Source: Chamaea fasciata (taxonomy: Eukaryota; Chordata; Aves; Passeriformes; Sylviidae). Taken from it: DNA of 64,000 nucleotides. Under the pieces are notes generated by a model. That model searched no databases. It saw nothing but the letters and a program-made list of their open reading frames with translations, and had not been told where the DNA came from. The first letter of the stretch is position 1, and each line of letters starts with the position of its first letter. Positions 13,485 to 25,700 of this stretch are shown here, piece by piece. The stretch is from NCBI GenBank assembly GCA_029207755.1, contig JARCOQ010000005.1:48511563-48575562 (forward strand), written 5' to 3'. The position numbers and the translations under genes are program-made.

Positions 13485-13490
13485 TTTATT
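13485..13490 (-). terminator. PLBD1: PLBD1 poly(A) signal
   Basis: AATAAA on the - strand (TTTATT on +), 60 bases past the PLBD1 stop codon. This predicts a very short 3' UTR of about 80-90 bases. Confidence 0.7.
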
Positions 13491-13549
13491 ACACAAGAAA
13501 TAAAATTTCCATTTAAAAAAAAATCGGCTTGTGGATATTGATGCTGGTT

Positions 13550-13717
13550 TTACAGGATCGGCCTCATGGTGACAAAATCGAAGTTGTATGACTCGGGCAG
13601 GCCTTGGTGCCGCGTGCGGTTGAACCGTCTCCAGCTGAAGACGGGGAGACCGCCCTGCACCGGAGGGCCATTGATGGCGGAGGCTGTGAAGGCTGCAGCC
13701 AGGCGGAAATCCGACAC
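13550..13717 (-). CDS. PLBD1: PLBD1 coding exon 11 (last)
   Basis: The acceptor tttgttccag precedes 13717, entering in phase 0. It encodes [33 protein letters not shown] and ends [11 protein letters not shown], with TAA at 13550-13552. The glycosylation sequon NRT is present. The remembered human protein continues a few residues after the equivalent of RPIL. Confidence 0.95.
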   Translation of the reverse strand: MSDFRLAAAFTASAINGPPVQGGLPVFSWRRFNRTRHQGLPESYNFDFVTMRPIL

Positions 13718-16700
13718 CTGGAACAAAGGACAGGAACCCGGGGCAGAAGGGCAGCGTGAGGGTTGACACATCAGGACAGGAACCCGGGGCAGAAGGGCAG
13801 CGTGAGGGTTGACACATCGCTGTCCCAGACAGCACGAACAGCTCCAGGAGATTTGATAGTAAGGTGAGGGAAGTGAGCAGAGGGAAACATGCACGGGCAG
13901 CAATTCCTCCCCTGTGCAGAGGTATCTCCAGCCACGCAGCAGGCAGTGCTGAAAGGCACCAGCAAACCACAAGTCCACACTTGCCCTCTAGCCCTTGCAC
14001 TAGCCAGGCTGAAAGAGTCAGAGCATCTGCCCTCAGGACAAGCCTCTCTGGTTTTATGGGGCTGCAGCAGGCAGATGAGGGGTCTGCCCTAAGCTCTGGT
14101 GCATGTTGAGCACTTGGGCCATCCCCTGGGGCACGTCAGGGTAATTCGGGAATGGAGAAAAGCAGCACAGAGCTATTATTGCTACTCGGGCTCTGTGCTG
14201 TTCCACCTTCCCAAACTCAGACACTAAATTTGTAGAGTTTAAAACTAGAAGAGGTTTGATCTGTGCTCTGGGTTCTTTGAATGCCCCTCTTAAGTCCCCT
14301 GCTCCACCTCCAGCCCAGCCCAGCCCATTCCCCTTGCCTAACTGTGCTGGCTAAAGCACTGCAGCATGCACTGACCACTCCCTTACCAGATTCCTCTACA
14401 AAGCCATTTTCTGCATTCCTCTTGTATTACCCAGCTCTGGGAGTCTCCCACTACTGTCCACTGCAACATGCAGCTGGCTGGACACAGCAATGGAGATACC
14501 AAAACAGCCCCCCAGGCCCATCCGAGCAACCAAACTCATAATCCAGAAATGCAGCAGGCTGGAGCCCACAGGATAAAACACTGTACAAACTCAGCACAAC
14601 AGGGCTGCACAGCTTCTTACTCGGGCATTGCTCTTCATGGTGAAAATACCATATAACCTGCCTAAAACAAATGCAGCTTTCTCCAGGACAGTGGGTCTAA
14701 GAATTTTCCTGAATCTCCCTGAAATGCAAAGTGATCTTCACTAAACTTTTCAGAAAGCAGTTTTGCAGAGAGGGATGGCTTACCAGAGAGCCGGGCTGTT
14801 GTAAATGTAAACCTAAAGTGAGATTGCAACCACATTCCTGTGGGCTCTGGAAGGCACCCACAGAGTCCAAATGAACAGGCAGCTGAGGCTTTACAACAGT
14901 CTCTTTCCCTTTGTGAGCTGAAGACTCATTTCCTGCTGTAAGGCTTTGAGGTTTAACCCCTGAATACCACAAGCTCCCATGGAAGTAGTTGTTTCTTAAC
15001 ACCTCCCCCTGTATCCTCTGCCACTGTGCCAGGACTGATGTCAGGGACAGGAAATGAGACTCTGCAGAAAATTCCCATCTGAGGAGGTACCCAAGCACTG
15101 GGACAGCATGACAAGAGGGAACAGACATGCCAGGCCATGCTTGCCCTGGTGCAGGGAAACATGCAACAGGTCTGACAGAAGCACAAACAGGCTGCAGCAA
15201 ACATTCAGCAGATGCTGCAATTGGGGTAATTTACCTTGGAGTCATAGCAGCCTGCAGGCACTGGTAAAGAAGGATTCAGGTCTTCCCGGCAGCAAATGGT
15301 GTTGCAAGGATTGTGTTCAGCATAAGGATCACGCTGATAGTCTGGGGTGAAATGTGGTGGGAAGGGCAGAAGAAAAAAAAAAAAGGTTAGCCCCCTCACA
15401 AAAAGCTGATGCAAAGTACTGGAGCCACTAAAGGCTGAGTAACTGCACTCTGTCACATTGCTTTTATGCCTCTCCCTAGGTACCAGCTACAGGTCAGCAC
15501 TCAGAACATTAAGTAGACAAGCTCCTAATTCGAGACCATACAGCTACTTCTGCATTCCAGGGGCACCACTGCCAACCTCTAACCACAAATATCTGCAATT
15601 CCACCAGATGAAATTCCACATGATGAAAGCTTGTAGAAACTTTGTCAGGAGAGAAATGGAAGTTGTAGGTTGTGGGGGAAAGGGGGGGTGGGAGAGGGGG
15701 AAATGCAGCAATGAGAGCCTTTGTTTTCCTGTTCTGGATTAAAGTAAGTGTCAAGGACCAAAACCTTTGAACACCCACGGCAGTAGCTGCAAGCCAGGAG
15801 GGGAAGGAAGGTGGTGAGCTCAGCATCTACGAGCATGCTGCTACTCACAGCCCAGACAGGAACAATACCCCACCCTGGGAGAGGCCTCCCAAACCTCAAG
15901 CCCAGTAATCAGCAAGCTCCCTATAATTGGGAACAAAAATATCCCATCTAAAGCTATCAGTACTTTGAGATGGGCTTAGCCAGATGTTAATTAATAGGGG
16001 TTTAATCCAGTTAAAGAGAACTCTGTCAGGAGAAAACAGAGCATTACCTACTCTCCTGGTTCAACCCCTGCTGGCAACTAAGTACCACACAACTGTTCGT
16101 TCACATCCCTCCAAACCCCACCCCTCACAGGATGGGGAGAAGAATTGGAAAAAGGTAAAAACCATTGGCTGAGATAACAACAATTTCAATAACTGAATTG
16201 TTAATAATAAAAATTAAAAAGGAGAGGGAGGGCAAGAGAAATAAACCCTGAGAGAAACAAGTGATTCACAATACAATTGCACACCACCTGCTGACCAATG
16301 CAATGCCCATCCCTGCACAGTGATCAGCCCCTTCCAGCTAATTCCCACAGTTTACACAATAAGCATGAGGTTCAATGGTATGGAATATCCCTTTGGCACC
16401 TTCAGGTCAGATGTCCTGGCCATACTCTGCCAGCTTCTTGTGCACCTGCTCGCTGGGCTGGCAGAGCATGGGAAACTGAAAAGTCCTTTACTTACCAACA
16501 ACTAAAACATCAGAGTTTAAGTAACACTTAAACTATCAACATTATTCTCATATTAAATCCAAAACACACTGCCGTATTAACCACTAAGAAAATTAACTCT
16601 ATCCCACCTGAAAAAGACCATTTGCCTGAACACGGAAAAAGACCCTTAAATTTTACATTAAATTCTCTGATCTGGTCACATCTAACTGTAGCTTAGGATT

Positions 16701-19700
16701 TAAGGCTTTCAAGATTGACAGGCTGTAGATGTATTAGGTGATAGCAGTCCATGAAGTCTCTTGGAGTCAAAAGCTTTCTCAAAAAGTCAAATAACAAACC
16801 CAAGGGGCCCTGCTCTTGATAGAGCAATTTCAGCCCAGTTTCCTACCTCCAAAGTAAGCTTGTGTTATCTTTTTGCTTTGTGTGTATTCTGCATTTAGGA
16901 GAATATAACTGATCTGTATGTGAAGCAGCAGCTTCCCACTATAATCCAAGAAATAAAAGTAACACTGTTTATTAAGATCAGCTCCACAGCCCACAAACGT
17001 GCGTCTTACTGTTGTATCTCATGATGTACTTCATGCTTTCCAAGTTGATCACCTTGCCCTGGTCTCGACGGAAGATTTTCGCTCTTGGAGCAAGCTCATA
17101 GGAGAAATCCATGCCGTACTTGACAACATATGATGCATACCCACTGAGATTGTAAATCTTTTCATGGAAAGGGATATTGTATGAAGGCCAGTAACCTGCC
17201 AGAGACAAATCTGTTAATCACTTGGAAAAGCCAGATGCTCTTGCTTGTATCAGAAAAGAAAATAAATAATTTTCCATGTTGCGTTGCCTTAGCAGCATGT
17301 CGAGGAACAACACAGAAAACTGGTTTGAACACATTAAAGCAACAATCACTGGCATGACCAGGGCTGACTCCCAGTGTAACACCACTGGAGACTGTTCGTG
17401 CCCAGGCAACCCGCCCCCAGACTTCCACCCGCAGGACTCATCCTGCAAAACAGCTGAGATCAGACTTGCAGGAGCCTGAACATGCAGCATGGCCACAGCC
17501 CTGTTGCAGAGGTTACCCTGATGAACCTCAAAGGACTGCAAGATGGTTTACCTCCACCAAATTTCATAGTGAGAGGCCTGAAGTCACTCTGGTTTTGCCC
17601 CTCTCATCTCAGCAAAGCAGAAAAACACACCACATTGAGGTGTCAGGAATGGACTGACACACACAAACAGATGGAGACCACAGAGCTACTTGGGGTGAAC
17701 AGGAGGCAGGCCACCACACACATACTTTGTGCAGTGGGGGTTACACACAGTGATAAAGAAAGATGGGGGATTGCTGCACATTTGCCAGTAGCTGCTTTTG
17801 AAGGTTACGAAGTGCAGAGCAGAGCCTTACTCTAACTTTTCCAAAAGCAATCCTGCAGTTTTGTTAACTCTGAAGAGCAAAGGATGCCAGGCAGGATTCT
17901 GGAGAAGAGTTTTAGGTAGATGACATAAAACTGCCTGAAAGAAGACCACTGTGGAAAGCTCTTGTAAACAGCCAGGAGACCTTCCAGGTCAGAATGTGGG
18001 TACAGGAAGTCCTGGAACAAGTAAGAATAGATATCTATACCTTAACATTTAATTTTTTCTATTTTTTAGGCAGCAAGTATGTAACATGAGCTAGGCCCAA
18101 GAGTAGCACATTTTCAAGTTGTCTCCAAAGCACTAACATTCCCTGTTGCTCATTCTCAAATCACACACATCAGGATGTGGCTTAGAGATTTACTATCTAG
18201 GCACTGCTAAATGCAGGCCCCCGCATATTAAGATCAGCCCAGCACAGTGTGAGGAGTCTGGTGTAAGATGCTCAAGAAAATCAACTGGAACTCTCCGGGA
18301 GCAAAACACACAAATACAAACCAAACTTCCTGAAGGATACGCAGACAACACAAGCACTGGAACAACTGTCTCAGTGGAGGCCTCACTAGCTTGGGTGCTG
18401 CCTAGGATAGGGAAGACCAGAATGCCTTGTCTGCTGGCATTCACTCATGTGACTTAGAGCCTACCTGAAGGAAACAGTTTGTGTACAGGCTGCATTGTAA
18501 CATAGGGGTCCTCCAGAAATAAGCAACTTGTCAGCTGGGAACAACACAGGCCAGAGGATACAGATACATCAGCTTCCAAACCAGTAAGGTTTGGCTGTGT
18601 TTCCAAAAGGAGCTATTGTCTCACATGAACACTGTGTGTACATAAGACCCCTTTCTCCAACCTAGAAAAACTTTTTGTTAAAATTGCTAAAACAGAGGAA
18701 GCTATTGAAGTTCTCCTCCAGCAAGAGGTCTTCTGTGTGTCGGGCTCTGCAAGACTGCAAATCCCATGCAGAGAGTGCAGCAGTCAACCTAAGCCAGGCT
18801 TTACCCAAGGGCTGCTATAAGCCAGTGAAACCTGGCAGGGTGCACAGTGACAAAAAGCAAGTCAGGAGAGACTGTGAGGTTGAAAGGAAGGGACAACATG
18901 AAGGCAACAAAAAATCCCTGAATCAAAATGCTTTCCTCCTCTGTCCTTTGAGAGAAAAAGGTATCAGCAATATTGAGAGACAGAGCAATAAGAATACTGT
19001 GCATATGGTGGAAGGCACTCAGATCCCAGGTTTTGCTCTGATGTATTACTCATTCATCATCAAGAAACATGAATGGCAGCCTACCTCCTCTAAAGGATTT
19101 CTGAGTTTTCTTTGTCAATATACAGAAAGCACCTGGACATCTTTCCCTGGAAAGGGCAGTGTAAGAGATGCCTGGTTTTTAGAATTCACCTGCACTGGCC
19201 TACTAAAGAAGATGACAAAAGCCATAAAGAAAAAAAAAAATCTTTCCATTTCCAAACCTGTATAAGGAAATGCTTCATTTTTCCTCAGTACAAGGCTTAC
19301 TACTAAGGCCTTTGTTCACCTGAGATTTCAATTCTCATTCTCTGTTGTTTCTAGGTTTATGCTTCAAAGAGACTTAAAAAGCCAATGCTGGTGGCAAACT
19401 CACTCTGACCAAACTAGAGTGCCCAAAGTGCATTATCTTGGGACACCAGCTACATGGCAGTGATGAATGTGCCAGGGTCAGCTACTCTACAAAGACTCTG
19501 AGCCAGCATTGCTCTTAAGAAAGATAAACCTCCTTTACCTGAGCTGCTCCAAGCACCCAGGAACAGGGCAGAGGTCTTGATGGGACTTGTCTGGTGTCCT
19601 GCGTGACATGGAGGAGTTCAGATCTGCTGCTTACAGCAGCTGAGGTCTTCAAAAATGCACTCTGGTAGTGCTTAGCCCACCCTGTGTGTTGAAGGCTGTC

Positions 19701-22700
19701 CTCCTAATGTTTAAACTCCCAGAGACTGACTGCTGTGTTATCCAATATAAACATGGTACATCTAGATATCTGGGAAAAGACATACTGTAGGTGTGAAGTA
19801 ATGTGTAAGCCCTAATACATGCTGCCACCTTTGAGAACAGAGCAGCTATAAAATCTCAGAGGGAAGAAATGGTCACTATGTGCCCAAGCCTAGGAGTTGG
19901 GCTCAGTCCTACAGAGAATACCACACAGCTGCTCCAAAATCATTGCTGAAAAGGAACTTGGGGCACCTGCCAAGCCTGGCCTCTCTGCACAGGTATAGCA
20001 CTGCCATGATGGGGTTGCAATGTTTCCAGTGCCAGAGCTAGAAGGTCTCTGTCAGCTTCTTTGCATTCCACACACAACACAGCATTGAGAAGCCCAAGGT
20101 AAAGGAAGCCAAAAGCGACAGAGATGCATAAGAGAGCGATAAGGGACTTTTCTAAATTATCAATATGAAATATCTTATAAAACCATATTGACAACATGGC
20201 AATGCCTGGAATAAGCCAGAAGTTTCCAAGAAGCTAGACACAAGGAAAAATTTCAGAGAAGCAACCCCAGCTGCTAACATAGACAAATTTCCCATCATTT
20301 TGTTGATGAGCAATTCATCAATTTATCCCCTCAGCATGTGATAAGGGGAAGGAGCACAAAGCACCAGACACACTTAAGGCTCAAGCTTTTTGTTGATGAC
20401 GTGTCTAGTAAACACTTGCAAATGAAACCTGACAGTGAGTGTTCTGCTTCACCAAGATTTTTGTCTGTTTTCCATCAAGTTGTTGCTAGTCTTGCTAGGG
20501 AATTAAAGGACCTTTTAAAGAGCAAATATTTATCAGAAAACAGAGATCCAGAAAAGTTCAGGACATGAATTTAACATAGAACTTCTTTGGTATTCAAAAT
20601 TTCATCTTCTTGCAGGATGACCCACTCAGCAATCATTTCAAGTAGCCCACAGCATCACAGTTATTTAGTACTTTAGCTCCAAACAGATCTCACATTTCCC
20701 TCACTGGTCTCTACTACAGGGAAAAATAACACCAGAAAAAAAGGCAAGGATGCAAGCAAGCAAGGAGACAAGGTCTATTTTTCCCTCCTCTGCTTCTAGG
20801 AGACAAAGATGCTCACTGCATTGCTGCCACAGCATACCAGATAAATGAATAGATTGCAATTGACCCAGCTACAGAGGGATGCTCATGCAAAGCACACACA
20901 GTTGCTCACACAAGGCGTCTTTACTTTAAACTCAGGACTAGTGTTCAACAAATCCTTCCCTAGTACAAAACACAATTCTCAGTTGGCATTAAGAGATGGT
21001 TTTCCTAAGCCAGTAACTACAATAGGAACTGTTACCTTTCCGGAGAACATTTGTTTGATCAGAATACTCCACAAGGGTTGGGATCTGCTCAACAATGTAC
21101 AACGCACCATCATCAAGGCTCCTCTGCAGCTTGACCTTCTTCAGGTCTAGAACCATGTACTGATTGTTGTAGGTTCCTGGGTATGAGAACAGAGAGTTAC
21201 ATGTCCTGCCAAGGGAAGGAAACAAGTACAAGAGATTGAGGGAACACATCTTTTTTCCTAAGATGCATATGAAGGTGTACTTACCAGAGTTGCACTTTGA
21301 GAAGGTCTCTGCCCAAGTTTTGCCATCATTTGCCATCATGTTGGCAAGGCGGACCCTCTGCCAAGCTAACAAGGATTCAGGCACCACTTGCTTAATGAGG
21401 GTTTCATTGAAAACACTGTTGGTAGTCTGCAACATTACCAAGCCGCTGCCTAGTATGTAAAAGTCATCCAGGGACACCAAAAAGCCTTAAACAGCAATAA
21501 TACAAAGCTTGTTATCTTTGTGAACCTTTGACATTCTCATAGAAAAAAACAGAGACAAGCCATGAGGATATGGATGAGTCACCGCATGTGTGTATGAACT
21601 CAAACTGGACAAAGATTAAATATGAGGTAGTAACTTCTGCAAGGGCTTTAGGCCCACCTGTCAACACAGTTTGAAATGAGAAACTGTCACGCTTTCAAGA
21701 CACCTAATTCTTTGTCTAAAGCATTTGATTTGTGTTTATATGCCAAGCCTGGAATCTTCTCTGTAAGTCAACCTATGTCTTATGCTAAGGATTACATACA
21801 CTAAATGCCTATCAAGTGTTTGTTTCTAACAAAGAAGTGAACTAAAAAAATATAAAAATTCAACAATGAAAACCAAAGCAAAGTACAAACTCCACAAAAA
21901 CATTTTCATCAACCTGTATCAATTTTAGATTTTTACTCTGTAAAGACAACAAATTAATTTAATTTATTTGAATTAATCCCCTTAATTAACCCCTTCTGCA
22001 TTAAATCAAGCAGAAAAATCTTCCTTCTAGTTTCATCTTTTCCTGTCTAAGTATTCTTAAAAGCATCTTCAAGACACCAGCATCTCTTAAATCATAAACC
22101 CTATACTGTATGAGGAGAAGCTCTACTTACTTCGCTTTCTGACATGTTGTCGCTGGGGTTTTTTATGCCTGCCAGCTCTGCAAACTCAGTATAGTGATGG
22201 ATCTGTGGGCAGGATTCCCTTCCAGGTTACACGCAAACAGAAGTGCTAGATCCAGCTGCAAACCCTTCGCCAGGAGGTGGCATACAGAGCCACAAAGGTC
22301 AGCTATACCTTGGATAGCATGGGGACTACTTGTACAGCAGAAATAAATTGGCTTTGAGAATCTTGTTAAGAAGTTTTTAATTGCATCAGTCTTCAAAGAG
22401 TACAAAATGATAAAATGCTGTGCTACACCATAATAGTTGAGCTCCTCTATGAAATCTTCCACAGCAACCTTTATTAATGCAATCTGCAAAGGTCACCAAC
22501 CTATGACAGCAAGAAAGACAACCCAGCTCTGCCTCCTATTCCTGGGCTTTTATCAAAAGGCAGACCACCTTCAAGCAAAAGTAATGTTTAAGGGCTCTAG
22601 TTCAGCAAAAATTCTTTAAAGTTGCAAGTTCTCAAATTAGAACAGATCCAGGAAAATACACTGCGTGGTCATCTGTTCTCTAAAAAAATATCAGTATAGA

Positions 22701-25700
22701 ATAGACTGAACACCCTGGCATCTGGTATTTTACTCATGGAGAGAGAGTCGATACATTATGTACATTATCAGCAGAGGTCTCTCTCAAATAAGTAAGGACA
22801 AAAGAAACATCCTAAACTTGGCTCTGCCAGTCAATTTTATACAAAGACACGGGATACTCTAGCAATAATCTACTACATAACAAGTCAAGTTATGCTTGCC
22901 CAAACGGAGACAACAATTGAAATTGTTAAAACAATTCACAATGATGTGAATTAAGCATCAATTCCTGTGGGTGACAATGCCAAGTGCCCTACTTCAAAAC
23001 AAACCAAGTTGTTTATTTCTTCAATTTCAAGCAACAGCTGAGACAGAACAGAAAAACTTGACTCAAAGCAAGTGCTAACACAAGGAATGACACTGAATTA
23101 ACTGAAGGTTCAACTTTGTAATTCAAATAAACTGCAAAGCTCAGCTAAGCTGAAAACAAGGGGATTTCCTTCTGGGCCTTAGTATTTACCAAGTTTAATC
23201 CTGCACTATTTTATAACACAACATGCCCTCCATGATACACCGTTACTAGCCTAATTATTCCAAGACGGCATATACCATTTTGATTTAAGACATAGGCAAG
23301 TCTGAAACAAAGGGAAGCTGGAACACAAGCAACAGGCGACCCACGGTGAAGACATCCAGAAAAATAAAACCTGGGTAGAGAAGTCTAGAGATATCAGCAG
23401 ATGTTTGATGTCCTCTTAACCCATTCTTCTGTGCATGAGAATCTGTTGTAATTTAAGGTGTTATCTCACTGTACACTTCTTCTATGTTTTTCCTACAAAA
23501 CCATCTCTGCAAACACACCTCCCATTTTTGTTAGGAATACTCAGTCAATTTAAAAAAAAAAAAAAATTTAGCCACTCCCTCCAATGAACCTGACAGCTAT
23601 ACAGAGAAACAAGCAAAAATTCCTCTGATTGCATTTTCTGGATCTGAGCCACTTAGATTCAGTTTCCAAATGCCACTAGAAAACAGAAGTTTCCAGAGTC
23701 TGGAGTTTCACTCACCATGATCTTAATCAGCCAGGCAAAGTAAAGCATTTTTTGCAATCTGAGCCACAGTATTTGCCAGAAAGTCAACGTATCAAAGAAC
23801 ATGTGGGTAACAGCACATTCCTGGCTGCTATTGTTCTGAAAGAGGTAGACTGCTGCTTTCTGAATCAAGACAGTATTAGCTTTTTTGTGTGTGTTTTAAA
23901 AGGTCACTGTGCTCATTAAAGTGCAGAAGGAGTCAGCTTTATAGGCTGGAAGTCAAAGCTATGAGGTCTAGCCCACCTCTCAGGGATGGGAGTAGCTCCT
24001 GGCTGAGATGCCCAATGCTCTGGTATATAAACACACTTGAATATGGGAAAGTAAAGCTATTCTCCAGATTAGCAGAGAATCAGCAGCTGCTTCTCATGTC
24101 AAGACTGAACACCCATCAGCTGCCTTCCTTCCACTTGCACATCTCTCCTAGGCACTAAGAAATAGCACATCCCACACTACGGCTCCGGTCTCATCTCCAA
24201 AGCTCACCAGACACTTTCCTTTGCTTCCCTCCAGGTTTTAAACAGATGCTGGAGGAAGCAGAGAAGCTGGAAATGGTCTGGCAATACCTCATGAGCAAGG
24301 TATTCCTGAGAACAAAGGCTACCACCTTTTCCATGGTTTGTTCCTCCCAGCTCTTCCTCAAGCAGTGGGGAAAGATTATGCTGCACTAACTCTGGATTAC
24401 TTCAGAGCAACAGATACAAAGTACCTCTCTGCTCCCATATCACCGCCTAGCTCTACCAAGAAAGGTCCCAGTAATGGACCAGAGGAGGAAAAGTAGAAGT
24501 AAAATTCTTCAACTCTTCTTCAACTGTTTTGTTTAAACTACTAAAATCAAATTAACATACTTTAAAAGAGTGTGGCTCAGCACAGAGAAGGTAGTTCACT
24601 ATCCAAACCAGAGTACTTGGTCAAAATGGCACATTCCTATTCTTAAATGGAGTTCATAAAAGGTCCATCCAAATGGATGAAAACCCTGGAAGCTGCAACC
24701 TCCCTGCTATCCAAAGAAAACCACAAATCTTATCAGTTAGTTTGGCTCATTTCCTTGAAAGCCTCAATGGGCAGTGTAAAGGTGACTGGAGGTGGGGGGA
24801 AAGGGGCACAGAGGGAGAAGTGGTACAGGTTCCTGTCTGATCCACCACTAGATATGTGGTGCAAAACATAGAACCTACCTTGTCTCTATCATCACTTTTT
24901 TATTCTCTCAAATGAGCACAGCTTCATTCAACATTTGTACGGAACAGTAAGATTCTCTGTATAATTTCAGTTCTCTCTGCTGTGCATTGATTCACCAGCC
25001 ACAGAAGTACTCATGTCCAGAGCTTGAAGAAGGCAATGAAGCTCAAGCTTTCAGTTCAGAGACATTCCTCCTTTCCAAAGGTTCACAGAACTGTCTTACG
25101 TGCAGCTCTGCAGATGAAGACTATGAGCAGAGTTCAAGTGAAGACTAAAGTGAGTTAGTGTGGAAATGAGCAGCAAGTGAAGAAATCATTCCGCAAAACC
25201 ACATCTTACAACTGCCATTAATTCCCACTTGACTGTGCCTCTGCAGGACTACTGCTGCTCTGAAGGGGAGAAAGCAGCTAAGAGAAGGTATGCTGTTAAC
25301 AAGGGACATTTGAACTTGGTGGCAGAACACTGATAACTGCTGGGGAACCTGGGATGGACTCTGTAACTCCTGCCTGTCCTCCTACCTGCTCACTCACAAC
25401 ATGAGCAAAGAAGTGCACGGCCCTTCAGCTGTACCACAATGCTCACCCTAACAAAAATTATGGTTAGTCAATAGCCTCAGAACCTCTAAACTGAGTTACA
25501 GCAAATACTAATTTTTGCAATCTAGTAGCCTGTCTTTTGAAATTCAATAAATGAAAAAAAATATTATGGATAATTTTACTCTGTGACCCCAGGAGAAATC
25601 ATGGATTTGGTACATTCCTTCTCAGAAGACAAATGACCCCTTAAAATTTTCTGATACAGCTTTTGGACAGCAGCATAGTTTTACTTTATATCTAATCTTA

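Noticed and set aside
13476..14000. A 174-codon - strand open frame at the PLBD1 3' end
   Set aside because: It reads PLBD1 exon 11 in the wrong frame and includes the 46-bp duplication, which makes its product look internally repeated.
18675..19265. A 196-codon + strand open frame in PLBD1 intron 8
   Set aside because: No similarity, domain, promoter or splice structure that I can recognise; chance open frame.
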